A stretch of 64,000 nucleotides of DNA from Vigna angularis (GCF_016808095.1 NC_068971.1:48668131-48732130); one strand, 5' to 3'. Shown: positions 41,771-55,391, counted from the stretch's first letter. Program-made: numbers and translations. The notes: generated by a model not told the origin, from the letters alone.

Positions 41771-44700
41771 TCAGCTTGGTTGAGGTGGCACCACTTTCAA
41801 GCTTCGCATCCATTCACAAAAACTAGGATCATCGAAATGAACAAAACTGGCTTTCAGCTTTGTACGCTGTTCTGATGTCAACGACCTCAGTTGTGGGAAT
41901 CTTGCCTCCTGCAAAAAATAAATAAATACAATTTGAGATTTGGAGCAATATTGAAATGTCGTTGACTGTTTTTGAACAAAATCATTTTTCCAACAATTTA
42001 TTTGGTCTCAGAATTAAGAATAAAGTGCTAGTACTGTTTACCTGCTCATAAGGAGGATCCTTGTGCGCTGGGATGAGACGAGAGACAAAATACCGAGCCT
42101 GGGAGCTACCCTCCTGTTTCAAATGTAAACTGATTGTTATAGTTTGTCTTATAAGAAGAATATGAAACTGGGTGTGGTGTGCATAAAGAAAATTAACCTT
42201 AAATGCAAGGATGCGAGGAGCTGGAAAACGGCACTCAGTCAGCTCTTCTGCCAATGTCCTACATGCGGCTAGAGCAGCAGCACTTCTTCCTTCATCAGCT
42301 GCAAGTTCGGCACCCTAGGATCCATCCAACAATATTTAGAAAAAAGTATATATATTACGATAATACAAACAGTACAAGAAAATAAAAATTCTAAACAGGG
42401 AAAGAATCTGGAGACAAGGCAAACAAAATTGTCAGATATGAACTGCAAAATAATTCATTAGTACAAATATTATATTCATAATCCAAAATAATTCATTAGT
42501 AGAAATATTATACTCATAATCACAGATTATAGGATCGATATATTTTGGGTTGATTAATTTTATCAATTTCAGTTTCAATATCCACGGTTTTAACTACAAC
42601 AGTGTTGCCCGCATGGTCTTCAGTATGCAATTGAAGTTGTAGTTGCCCTGGAGACACTTTTGCTGATGAGGCATTGTTTAATGTCTTCTCTAATCATCCA
42701 TGTTACTGAAGTCAATAAAAAAGGGTTCCTCAAATCAAATTCCAGGGACAAGGAAATATTACTGGTTCACCAGGTGAAGCATGAAACTAATGGGAAAAGG
42801 TGGGACATGTGGTTGGGGAGATAGGATTCTTTTATACAGAGAAAGAGAAAAGTGGAGGGGGAGATAGGATTCTTTTATACAGAGAAAGAGAGGAGTGGAG
42901 GGGGAGGTATGCAATCAGTCATTGACGACAATTCAGCTTTAGGCTTGGGAAAGGAAATAGAAGGTTCCACTAGTATTTCCTGTTAATTCCTATTTATGTT
43001 TTGGATACTTGGGTATCTCATTTTGTTACAGTTGAAATTAGGAAGACCAAAACTAAATTTTGGTAAAACTAAAGAAGACCAAATGTGTAATTTAGACCAA
43101 AGTAAAACGAACGTCTTTAAATGGGCTTTAAATATAGGGTATGTTTCAACAACAAACCCATTCAGGCATCCAAAAGATGAATAATTATAGACCCCAGCTA
43201 TAAACTACCCTCGATGGCTAAAGAGGACTCTCCCCCCTTCTGTTACAGTACAAATAACTAAATCCTTAATTTTGAGGGAACAAAGACCATGAGGATAAAC
43301 AAGCAACACCAGCATACCCATAATAATTTCCAACACAGCACATTTTTTAATATAATCCAGATCACAAAAAGATCCAAATAAACAACCAACTATATAATAA
43401 AGAGGAGTGTAAACAACAAACTCCTAACACTACCTACAATTAGTTAAAATTTATTAGAAACTATAGAATCATGAGAATGAGACTCACTAAACAAGTGGAA
43501 CCATAAATTTTGAAATTTTCAATAAATTTCAGTAAAAAGTAGAGAAAATGTGTTCAAAATGTGTCAGAGGGCGTCTTGCTAGCATTTCTCGTGTGATAAA
43601 GTTAAATGTGACTTAAAACATAACACTCAATTCCAACAGTAAATCTTTAGTCCAAATGCTTAAAACAAAAAAATGCATTTATCATAAAAGAATTCAAAGT
43701 CAAACAAGTTAACAACATGCAAGGAAGAAATTTTAGTGATGGGAACATCGAGCATTTATCATAAAAAAAATCAAAATCAGAAGAATTAACAAAAATTGAG
43801 GAAGGAATTTCAATGTTGGTAACCCATTCCATAATTGTCTAAAACAGTTATGCACCATCTTAGTCAAGAGATTTAAAATAAAAGAACGTTTCCTTTTCCC
43901 AAGTATGGGTTACCAGTTGCACACCCTTGGCTAGCCATCTGGCCACCAGCCTCAAGCTGCTGTTGGCAACAGTGGCCCTATAGCAGAGGAAAATGGAGAA
44001 AAACAAGACAGGAAAGGAAGATAATAAAAAATAAACTAAGAAAAACAATGGACAGATAATCTATGTGGCTTGGTGCAATTGCATCACTCGCCATTGCACA
44101 TCATTAACATGAATCAAATTTGAAAACAGCATGAGTAACTTAATGGCTGAGGTAAGTGCCATAACAACCTACCCAACCCCAACACACACACAAAGGATAG
44201 AGTCTACAAGTAAATGCTTCACATCTTCAACTAAAAATATATCAGCCTAGAAAAGGGAAATAGGAGGCATACCAACCAAATGAAGACATCAGTGCCATGG
44301 TCAAGTACAACAGCCGCATCAGACTGCATAGCAAGATCATATGCTGGTAGCTCCTCAAAAGTTCCCCCCTCCCTGTGCATTAAACAACGGGGAGCTACCA
44401 TTCTGAGTGATAGATCAAAGGATGCATTCAGAAACAAATTCCTCAGCACAGACCTCTCATCTTCATGGCCAATAATGCTTCCCAAGAGTGGTCCTCTCCT
44501 GAGATGGAAAAGGAGCTCTGGTAAGAGAGCAAGCTCCTTCGGGAAGCTGTGAAGTTTTGACTTGGGTAATTGGGAACCAAATTTTAGAGCAATATCCTTG
44601 ATTCTTTCATCTATTGTTGTTCGCATATCAATTGCATCAGAATGGTTTATGGCTCGTAACAGGGTTCTTTTTGCAATGAGGACAGAGGCCACTTCGTCCT

Positions 44701-46692
44701 GAACACTCTCAAGATATGCCGAAATACTATCTACGGTTGGCAACCTCACAGTAATGACTCTCGACACATCAGCTTGATACACATTTGAATATTGAATTGC
44801 AAATTGGAAAAAGACAAAATCACTTTTAATATCTCCTTCAGTTTCCATGGAGAGAGAGAAACTTTGGGTTTCCTCAACACTTAGCATTTGAATATAAAGG
44901 GCAGTATCATTTTTAAATGTTTCATGGGTATCGACATGTGACTCTTCCCCTGGGCCGATGACTTGAGTAATGACAATATTATCTGATGTACGCAACTCTA
45001 ACAAACCATGAGAGCCCGCTGATCTGGCAGATGCCCTTTGCAAATTAACACCAAAAGCTTCCCCAAAATCATCATGGAGAACAAAAACTCCACCTGATGC
45101 TTTTGCAAGAGGATGTAAGATCGGCACTCTTACAGGGCATGTTCCAGCACATAAAACATCAATTATAGTATTGTGCCGATGAGCCTCACGACCAAGATTT
45201 TCCATCCACTTAATTGCAGTCTTTTCCCTGTAAGGATAATTAGGATGACTAAAAGAATGAGGGACAGATCCAGGCCCATAAGTGTTCGGTCCACCAGCAC
45301 AGACAATAATTCTACTATTTCCCCCTGACCTTTTGACCACCCCCCTGGACAGATCGGCAGATGGGCCCTGAATAATAGCAAGAGCAACCTCAACTGCAGT
45401 TCCTAAGCATCGGTCACGAGAAGCTTCTGGTATATTTAACTTGTATGCCCTCAGTGATGAAAAAATAGAATGTGCTACAGCCAGTGAAGCATGCATTGGT
45501 GACAAGTATATGCCAGTACCATAAATTAAAGCTTTCAAAGATTCCTGACTTGGTGATTTCTCCCCAGGCAGCACATCAGCAGATGCCATTGACTCTTCTG
45601 AAAGGTCATACACTGAAACAGTCCGACCATATAGTACAATTCCTAATCTCGTTGTTGGCGGGAGGGAGTCAACAAAAGCATGCAAAGAACTCTGTAGATG
45701 GTGTAGATGAGGTTCATCTAAACATTCATCTATAACAAGAACAATTGGTGCAGACATTCTAGAATCAGAAACTGGAACAAAACCGGGTCTCTTGTTCTCA
45801 TTTTGAGCATAATCAAACATGGTTGAAGATAATTCCAGAAATCTGCGTAGATCTTCCTTGCTATGTGCAATGTACTCCCCATCACTTCCATTCAATTTCC
45901 TACATATAACACACTGCCACTGGCCTGATCCAAGTAATATGTTGCAATATATATTTGCATAAGCACCACAGCTTTGGCAACGATGAGGATCACGCTGTAT
46001 TACCTGGGGGCCCATTGAAACCTCCCTCCCAGGAGAGACCAATGCCCCAAAACCCAAACTGGGCACATTAGCTTGTTTCTTCTGTTTCAGTACCTACTTA
46101 GCAAATAGAACAGAAAAGTTAATATCCACTAAAAAAATTGAGAATAATGAATGGTAATGCCTTGTAAAATTTTATACCTTGACTATGAATTAAAATAAAC
46201 CAGAATATACATATATACCTTACGAGCTGAAAAAAGAACAAATGATGACTCTCCAACGGGAACATTGTCGTCTATACTATCGGAAACTTGATGCTGCAAC
46301 TCAAACGATCCATTTGAAAATTGCAGTGGCGATGATGACGTTGACGTTGGCAAAGAAGAAACTGAAGAAAATGCAAGAGGCTGAGGCGATGCAGGCGATG
46401 TTCGAAAAGGAACCGCAGCTGGACGGACAGGCGACGTAAAAACCGGCGGCCCAGGAGGGGTGCTCAAGTGAGGAACAGAACTGCCAGTGGTAACCCCATT
46501 GGCTGGTGATACAACGTTAGGGGTTTTAACTGGACGGGAAGAAGCTTGATCTTGCTGTGAGGGCAGTTTTGGTGGAGGAAAACCAGGTGGTGACGGTACA
46601 AAATTACGAGGGGGCGGAATGGGATTCTTCTCAGGGGTTGCACTCTCTCTCTCAGGGGTGAACCCAACATTAGGTTGTGTTGGGTTAGCCAT
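41771..46692 (-). CDS. Sec23/Sec24-like COPII-type trafficking protein
   Basis: This is a predicted coat-type protein of ER-to-Golgi transport. Coding exons on the minus strand are 46692-46219, 46093-44273, 42314-42198, 42113-42042 and 41908-41771, joining in frame to 873 residues. Residues 1-158 are a Pro/Ser-rich disordered region, as in Sec24-type N-termini. A zinc finger C197-X2-C200-X18-C219-X2-C222 follows. Then comes a von Willebrand-like trunk (APIVLVIDECLDEPHLHHLQ) and a beta-sandwich/helical region. A gelsolin-like C-terminus spans the last three introns (DHGTDVFIWLGAELAAD). The RRGPLLGS stretch in the helical domain matches the family. The layout resembles Arabidopsis At2g27460, annotated from memory as a Sec23/Sec24 transport family protein rather than a canonical Sec23. 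Whether it is a GTPase-activating Sec23 or a divergent paralogue is not decided here. The 1.96 kb intron 42315-44272 carries tandem repeats. There is one 5'-leader intron (donor near 47054, acceptor near 46952). Confidence 0.9.
42446..42521. repeat. Two-copy tandem repeat, 38-bp period, in Sec23-like intron
   Basis: CAAAATAATTCATTAGTACA begins at 42446 and recurs at 42484 with few changes. It lies in the intron 42315-44272. Confidence 0.8.
42815..42900. repeat. Two-copy tandem repeat, 43-bp period, in Sec23-like intron
   Basis: A unit starting GGGGAGATAGGATTCTTTTA at 42815 is repeated at 42858 with two substitutions (GAGAAAAGTGG versus GAGAGGAGTGG). Near-identity implies a recent duplication. 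Confidence 0.9.
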
Positions 46693-47060
46693 TGAAAATC
46701 AAGGAGGCCACTAACAAGAAACAGACACAGGTACAATATCAAGAAGCAGACTTCAAAAAATATACTGTGCTAAAGCCAGAATTGAATTGAAAAAAATCAA
46801 TACAACCAAGAAAACACACAGACCCTAATCAAGATTCTTATTCCACTCACAGGACAATAATAATTCCCCAACTAAATTCTACCTAACCTGCTCAGATACT
46901 CAACCAAAGGGTACCCAGTAACCATCCATCATCAGCTGGTCGAGATCCCCTCTGCAGAGGAACAACCAGATCCCAAATTCAAGAAATGAGTTAGGGTTTG
47001 AATGGAGATCAAGATTTGGTGTGATAGGACTAAAGAAAGTGGGATTTGCGTACCTGAGAG
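46693..47060 (-). other. Spliced 5' leader of the Sec23-like gene
   Basis: On the minus strand a donor CTCAG/GTACGC near 47054 and an acceptor CTCTGCAG/AGG near 46952 suggest a leader intron, with the second leader exon running to the start codon at 46692. The GA-rich first leader exon begins upstream of 47054. This was inferred from splice motifs only. Confidence 0.4.
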
Positions 47061-47655
47061 AGAGACGGTAAATGTTGGGGGAATGAGAGAAGAATCAATG
47101 ACGAAAGGGGCAAGAATCGAAATTGTTGACTTTTGGGCACTCTTCTTGCTAATTCCGAGTCCCGCGAGTGGGGATTAAAAAAAACGCTGTTCATTGTGTT
47201 ATAAAGTCATGTCCCCTTGTTCGTAATTGGATTTGGGTTGGGACGGTTGGCGTTTGAGATTTTTCACACGCGAAAAAAAAAAAAAAACAGCAACGCTTAG
47301 TACGCAGTGAAACCTCGGTTTTTCATCTTACGTGTTCCTTTCCTTGTTGGCACATTGCTATTCGCTTACCTACGACAACTCCACCACAAGGACTTGCTCA
47401 CACCTTCAACGCTGGAACACACCTTAAGTATGTCACTACTCCTGTACCACAATGAAGCACGTGCTGCAAGGGATTAAAAATGGTATCACTCATCAAATTA
47501 AAAAACTTAATATTTTAAAAATGTAAACATCATAAAAACATGAAGAATATATATTATATTTAGATAAAAACATGTAAACATTCTCAAAATATTTTTTTTA
47601 CACGTAAACATTCTCAATATATATAAAGGTTAGTTAGATTTATTTAGTTCAATAA
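47061..47655. other. Promoter side of the Sec23-like gene and intergenic DNA
   Basis: The first few hundred bases are moderately GC and probably hold the minus-strand promoter. The remainder is AT-rich with no recognised feature. A 16-A run lies at about 47272-47287. Confidence 0.35.
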
Positions 47656-48640
47656 GGGTTAAATATGTTTTTACTCTCTCACACGATTTTGGGTTTAGTT
47701 TTTACTCGAAACTTTGATTGCTTTTAGTTCTCATAATTTTGAAACTATTATAAATAGTCCCTTTGGATGGCTTTAACTTTTGTTTGACGTGGCTAACGGC
47801 CAGCCCACGTCTGATGTCAAGTATGAGTTTATTCTCTGTCACGTTTTCCTTTCTTTTTATTCCAAATTTGCACACAAGCCCATAATTTCTTCAATGTTTA
47901 CACTTCAGAAGGAACACTGCAATTAGGGTTCAAAAGTAACACCGCAATTAGGATTCAGAAGGAACACCGCAATGAGATTAAGTCATTGGCAGTCATCTCG
48001 CCGTACAGAAACACAGAAGGCGAAACCCAAATCGCCGTTGAACCTCCAACGCAAGGCCGCCACCACCTAGCCTCCATGCCGCCACAAAAACCCTAAGCCA
48101 ACCACCTGGAAATCCCGAGCAGAAGCGCCACCGTCATCTCCTTCAAATCGCGTCGTCATCGTCGAGAGAGAAAACTAGAGCCATCAGATGGCGGTTTCAT
48201 CTTCACCGGACCACCTCGTGCAAGTCAACGCGTCAACCTCCAAAAACCTACAAGAATCAAACCAAGAAGCCAGAGACACAAAAAACCCATCACGAAGGCA
48301 CTATCTCCATTCTCGCAAGTCATCAACCTCCAGACCTAAGAGAGATTTGCGCAGCAACTCGCGCCATCTAAGCGCCTCCATAGCAATTCTGCTCCGCAGT
48401 GAAGCAAGTCGGGCTCCATCAGAGAGCAACCCGCTCTCGTGTTCTTTCCATGACGGCGTAGGCGCAACTTCTTTCATGGTGCTCAATTCAAAACCCTAAT
48501 TTTGGGTAAAGGGTGAACTGGCATGTGGCATGGTTTCACGGGACAGACTCACATGAGTCAACCCTACACCTAGTTGGTCAAACAGGGGCTATTATGCAAT
48601 TTTGAAAAGAAGTTAGGGGTTGAAAAAAATAATTATTGAT
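47656..48640. mobile_element. Degraded GGGTTAAATATG-type element with GC-rich core
   Basis: The left end GGGTTAAATATGTTTTTA, an inner ACTTTGATTGCTTTTAGT and TGACGTGGCTAACGG match the order of motifs in the terminal repeat of the element at 7079-8226. The right end is diverged: GCAATTTTGAAAAGAAGTTA followed by GGGGTTGAAAA, without a clean inverted copy. Inside, 47990-48500 is clearly GC-richer than all surrounding DNA. It contains open frames on both strands (48188-48499 plus, 48301-48486 minus), preceded by repeats of a GGAACACCGCAAT-like unit. A captured gene fragment (Pack-type element) would explain the core, but I do not recognise the donor. Confidence 0.55.
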
Positions 48641-51600
48641 TACATGAAAACATTCTCAAAATATTTTTTTACACAAAATTGAATACATTTTTATAGTGAA
48701 AACATCACGGTCGGTTTTGTCCAAAAGTTCAAATATTAACATTTTTATATAGTTTTATTAATTATCCACTAAGAAACAGTTATAAAATAATTAAATCGAT
48801 AAAAAAATATCTTGTTAATTTCATTAACAATGTTTATTTAATATATAAAAATAAATAATTACTTCCATTATACTCCTTAAACCGCAAGTTGAAAATGATA
48901 AATTAATTATAAGATTTTAAAAGATGAATAACTGTATTTAGAAAATTATTTTTGAGGAGTTTTTATTTATATGATAATTAATTAATTGAATAAAATCACT
49001 ATTATGTAAATTATAAAACATATTTTTACAAAGAATTAGATAAAATATAATTTAAAAACTTTGTTTGCGTTATCATTTTATTTGTTTGTATATAAACACA
49101 GAGTGAGAACACTTTGACTCGATTTACATATCTAAAGGTCGAAGACTTTTTAGTGTGCAATAAGAGATTAAGATTCGTATGTTGTTGTTGTAATATGAAT
49201 TTACTTAAGTAAAAAGATAAATTATAGAGTGATTAAGAATATATAAGCACGTTAGGAAACCCTAAGAGTGGTTAATTCTGCAAATCCTAATTCAACAAGC
49301 AAGGTCCATCTAAAAAATATAAATAGCATTGTTCATTAGGTAAGTGAGTGATTTATTTATTACAATTTCATTTTTATTATCAATAACTAACTTGAGTGAT
49401 AGAATAGTGAAAATAATAATTTAAAAGATTAGAAATAAATAAATAAACTCTAGAATTATATGATATATCTTTATCTAGATAAAAAATTTATGACTTTATG
49501 AATATATCTTAGCCTAACAAAGCACTGTTAATTTAATTAAACCCTAAATAAAAGCTCATAACAAACTAAAACAAATAATATATAATATTTCATTTCCTTA
49601 ACAACATACTTGACTGAAATAAATGGTTAAAGATTTTGGGAGATATGTAATTAAATTAAATTTGAAATTCTCAAGTTTAAAAAAGTTATTTCAATAAGCA
49701 AAGAACACTCCGTTTAATATTTTTATTAAAATGAAAATAATCATTAGACAGAGTGAAGATGTGATTTTAGTATTTATCAGTTTGGACAAACTTGGTTTTA
49801 ATCTATATTTTAAATCTAAGAATTAGAATTAAGAAGAATGAGAATTTAACTCTCCTTTTTCAGATCTTTAATAAAACAAAATTGCTATAGTCAAATTTAA
49901 GCATTAAAAATTATTAGTTTTGCATGTGTTTAAAAGATAAAAAATTAATTCATCAATTTCAAAATGTAATAGATTGAAAACAATCTTTTGAAAAAATACA
50001 AGGTTAAAAATATATTCTTTTATTAATTAGATAATAAAATTCATTGACAGTAATAAAATCGAGATCAAGAGTGAGTGAGTCATTTTATTCAATTAATAAG
50101 TTACCGATAATAAATTTTATATGAACTCCAAATTTAAACCATCAAAAAGGAATGCTAAAGATACTTTGATCAAGTTTTAAAGAAACACATTTTCATCTAA
50201 ATAGGTGTTGAATTGTATTTAACACAAAATATAAAAAATGAAAATAGATAAGATAGCATCCAATTTTAACAATATAAAACTAATAAAAATAACACATTTT
50301 ATAATAATATATAAAGTAGATAATTTACTGATTAGATAATTATTATTACAATTATTTAAAGTTAGAATAAAGAAAGATAAAAAATATATAATTTCGAGAA
50401 AATTATGTCACAACAAGGAAACTTATAATAATTTTAAAAATTTTAGAAACAAGGAATGATAACTTACAAAAAAAACTATAACAACATCATGTTTCTATTG
50501 AGATATGTAAGCAGATTTTGTTTCTTTATTTACTCATATTAATAAAGATAATCATTCTAAAAGAATAAAAATATCATAAGAAAAAACAACAAGAGTATAA
50601 ACTAATTTATAAATACACAATCATAAAATAAGTAGACATATTTTCATCGTCATGCAACATATTTTGAATAGTCATAGCGAAAAATAACATATAATTAATG
50701 ACTCTACTAAACTTGATTATTTGGATACATACATAAACATCGAATTATTGAAGACATATACTTGTGATGATCTCTATTAATTTGCAAAGTCATTGTCAAT
50801 GGATTTCACAAGGTTAATCCCTTTCATATCTTAGGCCATTATTCTGCCTTCAGACTGAGACATTTTGCTACTCTTCACCACATAGTTCATTTTATTTTAT
50901 TTGAGCATGAATGATTATTAAAGCGTCACGATATATCCTTATTTAAATTCATACATCAATGCATATACTAAAGAAAACACAACAATACAATCTTCTTCAT
51001 GAAATTCCTTAAATTATAAGAACAAATACTTTACTTCATCATACTTATTCCATACACTTAACTCATCACACCAAGACATACAAAATCGTTGTTCCTTAAC
51101 CATTCACAACTTCTATCATTGACATTTTACATCACACATTTCAAATAAAATGCACACACACACACACACACATTCTACAGACTCTACACTACCCAAATGT
51201 TTCATATGTTTTTAATGAATCCCACATTAATATGCATATATCTCTCACAAATATTTAAAGATGCAAGATGACAACTTAACAATATAAGTACAAACTATTT
51301 GGGATTTTAGAAATAAGATTGTAGCATGTGAAAAACTTTTTTTTTTACATTCTAATTAAAGATGGTTGAATAAAAAATGCAATGCAAAAAGAATCAACCC
51401 AATTGGGTAATTTTAGAAAAAAGTATGTACCAAACAAGCAATAGAGGTGAAGTTGTCAACAACCTAAACTACATAAACCTTACATGAAAAAAATACTCTA
51501 ACTATAGATCTTTAATCAAATATCTCAATGGCAAAACAAAAAATCATATGTTCAAGACCTTCTGCATAAACTTCGGCTAAACCTAACGGCTAACAAAACA

Positions 51601-53247
51601 AAAATCATAATTTTCCTAATATGACTTAGAGTTGGAAAATCCATCTAGTCCAACAAGAAAACGTCTCTGCCAAAATTAGTTTTTGCCCTTGCTCAACGAG
51701 ATGTTTGCTCGCCTAGTGAGTCTACACGATGCAAAAGCTCAACTTATGCAATTTGACAATACCAAGGCAACCCAAAAGTTCAATTCATGCTTCATAGAGT
51801 TTAATAACACCCAAATATCAAGTTTAAAAACTAATTCATCCAAAGAAAACAATTTCACAGTTCCATATTTAAAGGGTGTATATACCTAATTTGACAACTT
51901 TCATATTCAACCAATTTTATGTACATTTCAACCAACACGTTTGAAGCAAAAACTACCTCTTGGGCTATAAATCACAATATAAATGCATAGTCAATAAATT
52001 AAAATGAAAATCACATGCAACGGCTAAAAGTTTAGCTTCCCTCACCTGCACCTTTTAAACCGCTCTAGACAATTCTAGACCTAAAAATCACCTTTGAACT
52101 TACTAATGTTTGAACTCACCCTAAAGGCAATATAAAAACGATCAGACTAAACTCAATGAACCACAAATTAACAAAGAGTTGCATCAAAGACTCCAAGAAC
52201 ATATGCAACCCACAAAAGTTTACATGCAATACAAGAACAATTTGGGAATCAAAAGGGAAACAATTTTACTTACTGAAATGATAAAATTGATCAGACGAAG
52301 GATTATTCGTAGTGAACGCAACACCAACTTCTGATAAAGAAAACTATGAAATTGAATGAGTTCTTAAATAAAGAATTTTGGAATTCTGGAAGAGATGTTG
52401 GTTAGAGACTAATTATGCGTTTTTATTTTCTAAAACAATAGCTTTGTATTTTAAAAATGGAGTTTTACGTCCAATGTCTTTAACAATATCAAAGTTAAAA
52501 TCACAATAACTCAAACAAGTATATTTGGGATTGGAGTAATAATAAAGTAATAATAAGAGTGAAATAATTCTAAAAGAATGAATTTTTGTATTTAAAAAAA
52601 AGTAAAAAGTAAATAAAAACTTAATAATATAAAAAATTTATGTGTGTCAAAATATATTTTTCACTAAAGTAACTTAATTCCTTTATATATGACTAAAAAA
52701 ATTGCATAAATATTTTTTTCTCAGAGGTAAACAATCGTTAAGTAAAAAAATAATACGAAAAAAGAAAACTAAAATTGAACCATAAGAATAGACTAAATAT
52801 AATTATTTTGTTGATGTTGATATGCTCTTTCAGTAGCAAATAATTGAATATATAATTATAATAAAGTCGTTGTTAAAACTTAATCTGATATATAAGTGCA
52901 CCTCTTCAAGTGATTGCACAAATTAAGAGTATTCACTTCATCATTATTTATTAGTTATATGATGTATTTTTTCCATATGTTTTTATTGACAACCATGCCT
53001 CGAGTGGAAACTAAATAAATAATGGGCATATAGTCATCATTAATTAGTATTTTAAATTGTTTAATTTGGAATATCTTTCAAAGTGTTGATTTATACCATC
53101 AAAAGAAATATAAAGAGATCTTTTGAAATTTTCTGTGGAGGGGGGTGCGGAGGAAGTTTATGGCGGTGGAAAAAGAAATTCCCCGCTACTTACTTTCTTT
53201 TGCTCTTCGAAATTGAAGTTTGGTTGCAGTTCGCAAATCTTGGAGCC
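48641..53247. other. AT-rich intergenic region
   Basis: No gene was recognised. (CA)10 lies at 51153-51172. A 68-codon frame at 51683-51889 has no family features. The last 150 bp before 53248 include a GGAGG/GGTGG-rich patch that is probably the leader of the NIP30-like gene. Confidence 0.5.
51153..51172. repeat. (CA)10 microsatellite
   Basis: This is an uninterrupted CA run in intergenic DNA. Confidence 0.95.
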
Positions 53248-55391
53248 ATGGAAGAAACCAGGGATCCTCCTATCAGGATTATGAAATTTGTCTCTGAAGA
53301 GCAAGTAAACCAACACTCTAAGTCTCAAACTCCTTCTTCAATCCCGAATACACGAATTGTGCATGATAATTGAGGTTTTCATCAGCAATTATTGATTTAT
53401 TGTATTGTTGTTCAATAAACTGTGTTGGAACAGTTGGATGAAGCGAAAAGAACAAGGGGTGAACGAGTTGAGGACGGCACTGCCCAGAGAGATAGACCTC
53501 TCTACGATGTTTGTTTTCTCATTTTTTGTTACGCAAAATTTGCATTGTAATTCTCAGGAAGGGATTGAGTTAGGGTTTTCTGAGAAAATGCGTAAAATTG
53601 ATTGGGAGGGAATTACTCACTCACGAAGCTTTGAAGTGCAGATTCTGAAGGAGAACAAGGATAAAAAGGATGCAGAATTCAATGAAAGATTCAAGCACAG
53701 TGAGTATTCAACCATGTTATTTGGCCTTCACCTTTGGACTTAGGAGTACCAAGGAACTTTTTGCTTTTTATTTTTTATGGTAATTGATTTGATATTGTGT
53801 TGTAATGCGAACTGCCAAGGTAGTTTGTGAGAGGGAACCTGTTAATTCTTCCATGTTTATTTGGTGTTGGTCCTTTTGAGACAATCATAGTTTGTTTGAG
53901 TTATGTTATGTTCAGAGTTTTGTTGGTATCCTGGGTTGAATTTTACCTGTCTAATTATCACAGGACCACCTAAAGCTTTAGACGAAGACGAAACTGAGTT
54001 TCTTGATAATTATGAAGCAGTGAGTTCTGGGTCTCTCTTTGCAGCGTTTTGTTTCATGAATTTGTCCTCTCATGGGTCCTGGAAGTGTAAACCATACTAT
54101 TTTAGATACGTGTGTTCTTTGCCTAAATGGTTGTAAGACTCCAGGCAAGATAACTATTTTATATAGTTTGGAAACAATATGATGACATTTAACATCATGA
54201 AGAACAAAAGAGATGCACGAACAAGTTGTAGCAAAGTTTATTCTAGTGCTTGTTCTTCTTTGTAATATCAATTTTCATCTGCCTTTCAGACAAGACGGGA
54301 ATATGAACGACAAGTGGCAGACGAGGAAGCCCAACAAATCCGAAGCTTTCAGGTTAAGTCATTACAGTTACTGTATGAGAAAGTTGCTTTTATATTTATT
54401 TAAATTGAAAATGCAAGTTCCTAGTACTTTTTATTTGATTTTCTCTTTATAGTAGACTTGCTCTTGCTTAAGTGTACTCATGTGCCTATTATTTGGTCAA
54501 TGATTTTTCCAACCATATTGCTCTTGTATGTTGATTACAGGCAGCAGTGGCAGCACAGTCCAACATTGTGCATGAAATTAAGGAAAAAAACCCTTTACCT
54601 GTCGTCCAGGTTGGTTGGTGACTTTCATTTGTTGGTACCATTTTTTGTGAGGGTTTGATGATTTAATATTATTTCATTTCCACGCACTAATGATGCAACT
54701 GATTTCCTGATGCCTACAATAACATTTTTGCACAATAATAGACCAATATTGAGCTCTCTCATATGCTGAATAAGATTTTTGAATGCTAGACTACTCGGGA
54801 GGGGATGACCTTGATAGATTGAAGAAGAAAAAATTAATAATATTAATAGAGTGACTTAATTGTAAAGTTTTAAAAAAAATGTGGGTTATATTTGCTCAAG
54901 AAGTTGTTGGGGGACACACTACTATAGTCGGATTAAAAGCTCAAGAACAAATATTGTCAGTTCTACTGTTTTTTGCTCGCCCATCCAAAATCTTTAGAAG
55001 CCATAATGTAATTGTTATGAAATCACGTTAGGCATGATTATTGCAAAAATGCATGCAGTTTTTAACAAAAAATCGTGCGTGTTGCAGCTGTTGCTATTTT
55101 TCATGTTTTTCACCACCCTGTTTTCTCTTGCAGGAACAAAAATCTGCTGTAAAGAAGAATCCAGCCTCTCGTCCATTAGGCATGATTATTAAAGTCAAAC
55201 CCCAAGCTAAAAAAGCAAGATTGGATGAAGAAAATACTGAGGAAATTTCAAAAGCAGGAAACACTCCTCCGAATGATAAGAGTAAGTCTTTGGAACCAAT
55301 ACAGGCATTGAATGACGAAGCTAATAAGTCGCGTGAAATTGCCCTAACTGGCCTTGTTTCATACAGTGACGAAAGTGACGACGACTTGTAA
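53248..55391 (+). CDS. NIP30/FAM192A-family nuclear protein
   Basis: Seven exons, 53248-53304, 53434-53508, 53642-53699, 53964-54019, 54290-54352, 54541-54609 and 55134-55391, join in frame to 211 residues. The N-terminal half is the NIP30 domain: IMKFVSEEQLDEAKRTRGER, then EDGTAQRDRPLYDILKENKD, FNERFKHRPPKALDEDETEF and a DEEAQQIRSFQ helix. The C-terminal half is Lys-rich and disordered with SRPLGMIIKVKPQAKK, and the protein ends in an acidic tail GLVSYSDESDDDL. In animals this family (PSME3IP1/FAM192A) is a nuclear partner of the PA28-gamma proteasome activator, and its acidic C-terminus is a phosphorylated docking region. Whether plants share that partner is not known to me. The length is near that of animal members. 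The gene converges on the ABCB gene, with 842 bp between stop codons. Confidence 0.9.

Noticed and set aside
46064..46066. GTG at 46066 as a start of the Sec23-like protein
   Set aside because: It is an internal valine. The frame continues upstream to a splice acceptor at 46094 and joins the proline-rich first exon.
53405..53743. 112-codon unspliced frame in the NIP30-like gene
   Set aside because: It reads through an intron and is out of frame with the conserved NIP30 sequence. The spliced model matches the family throughout.
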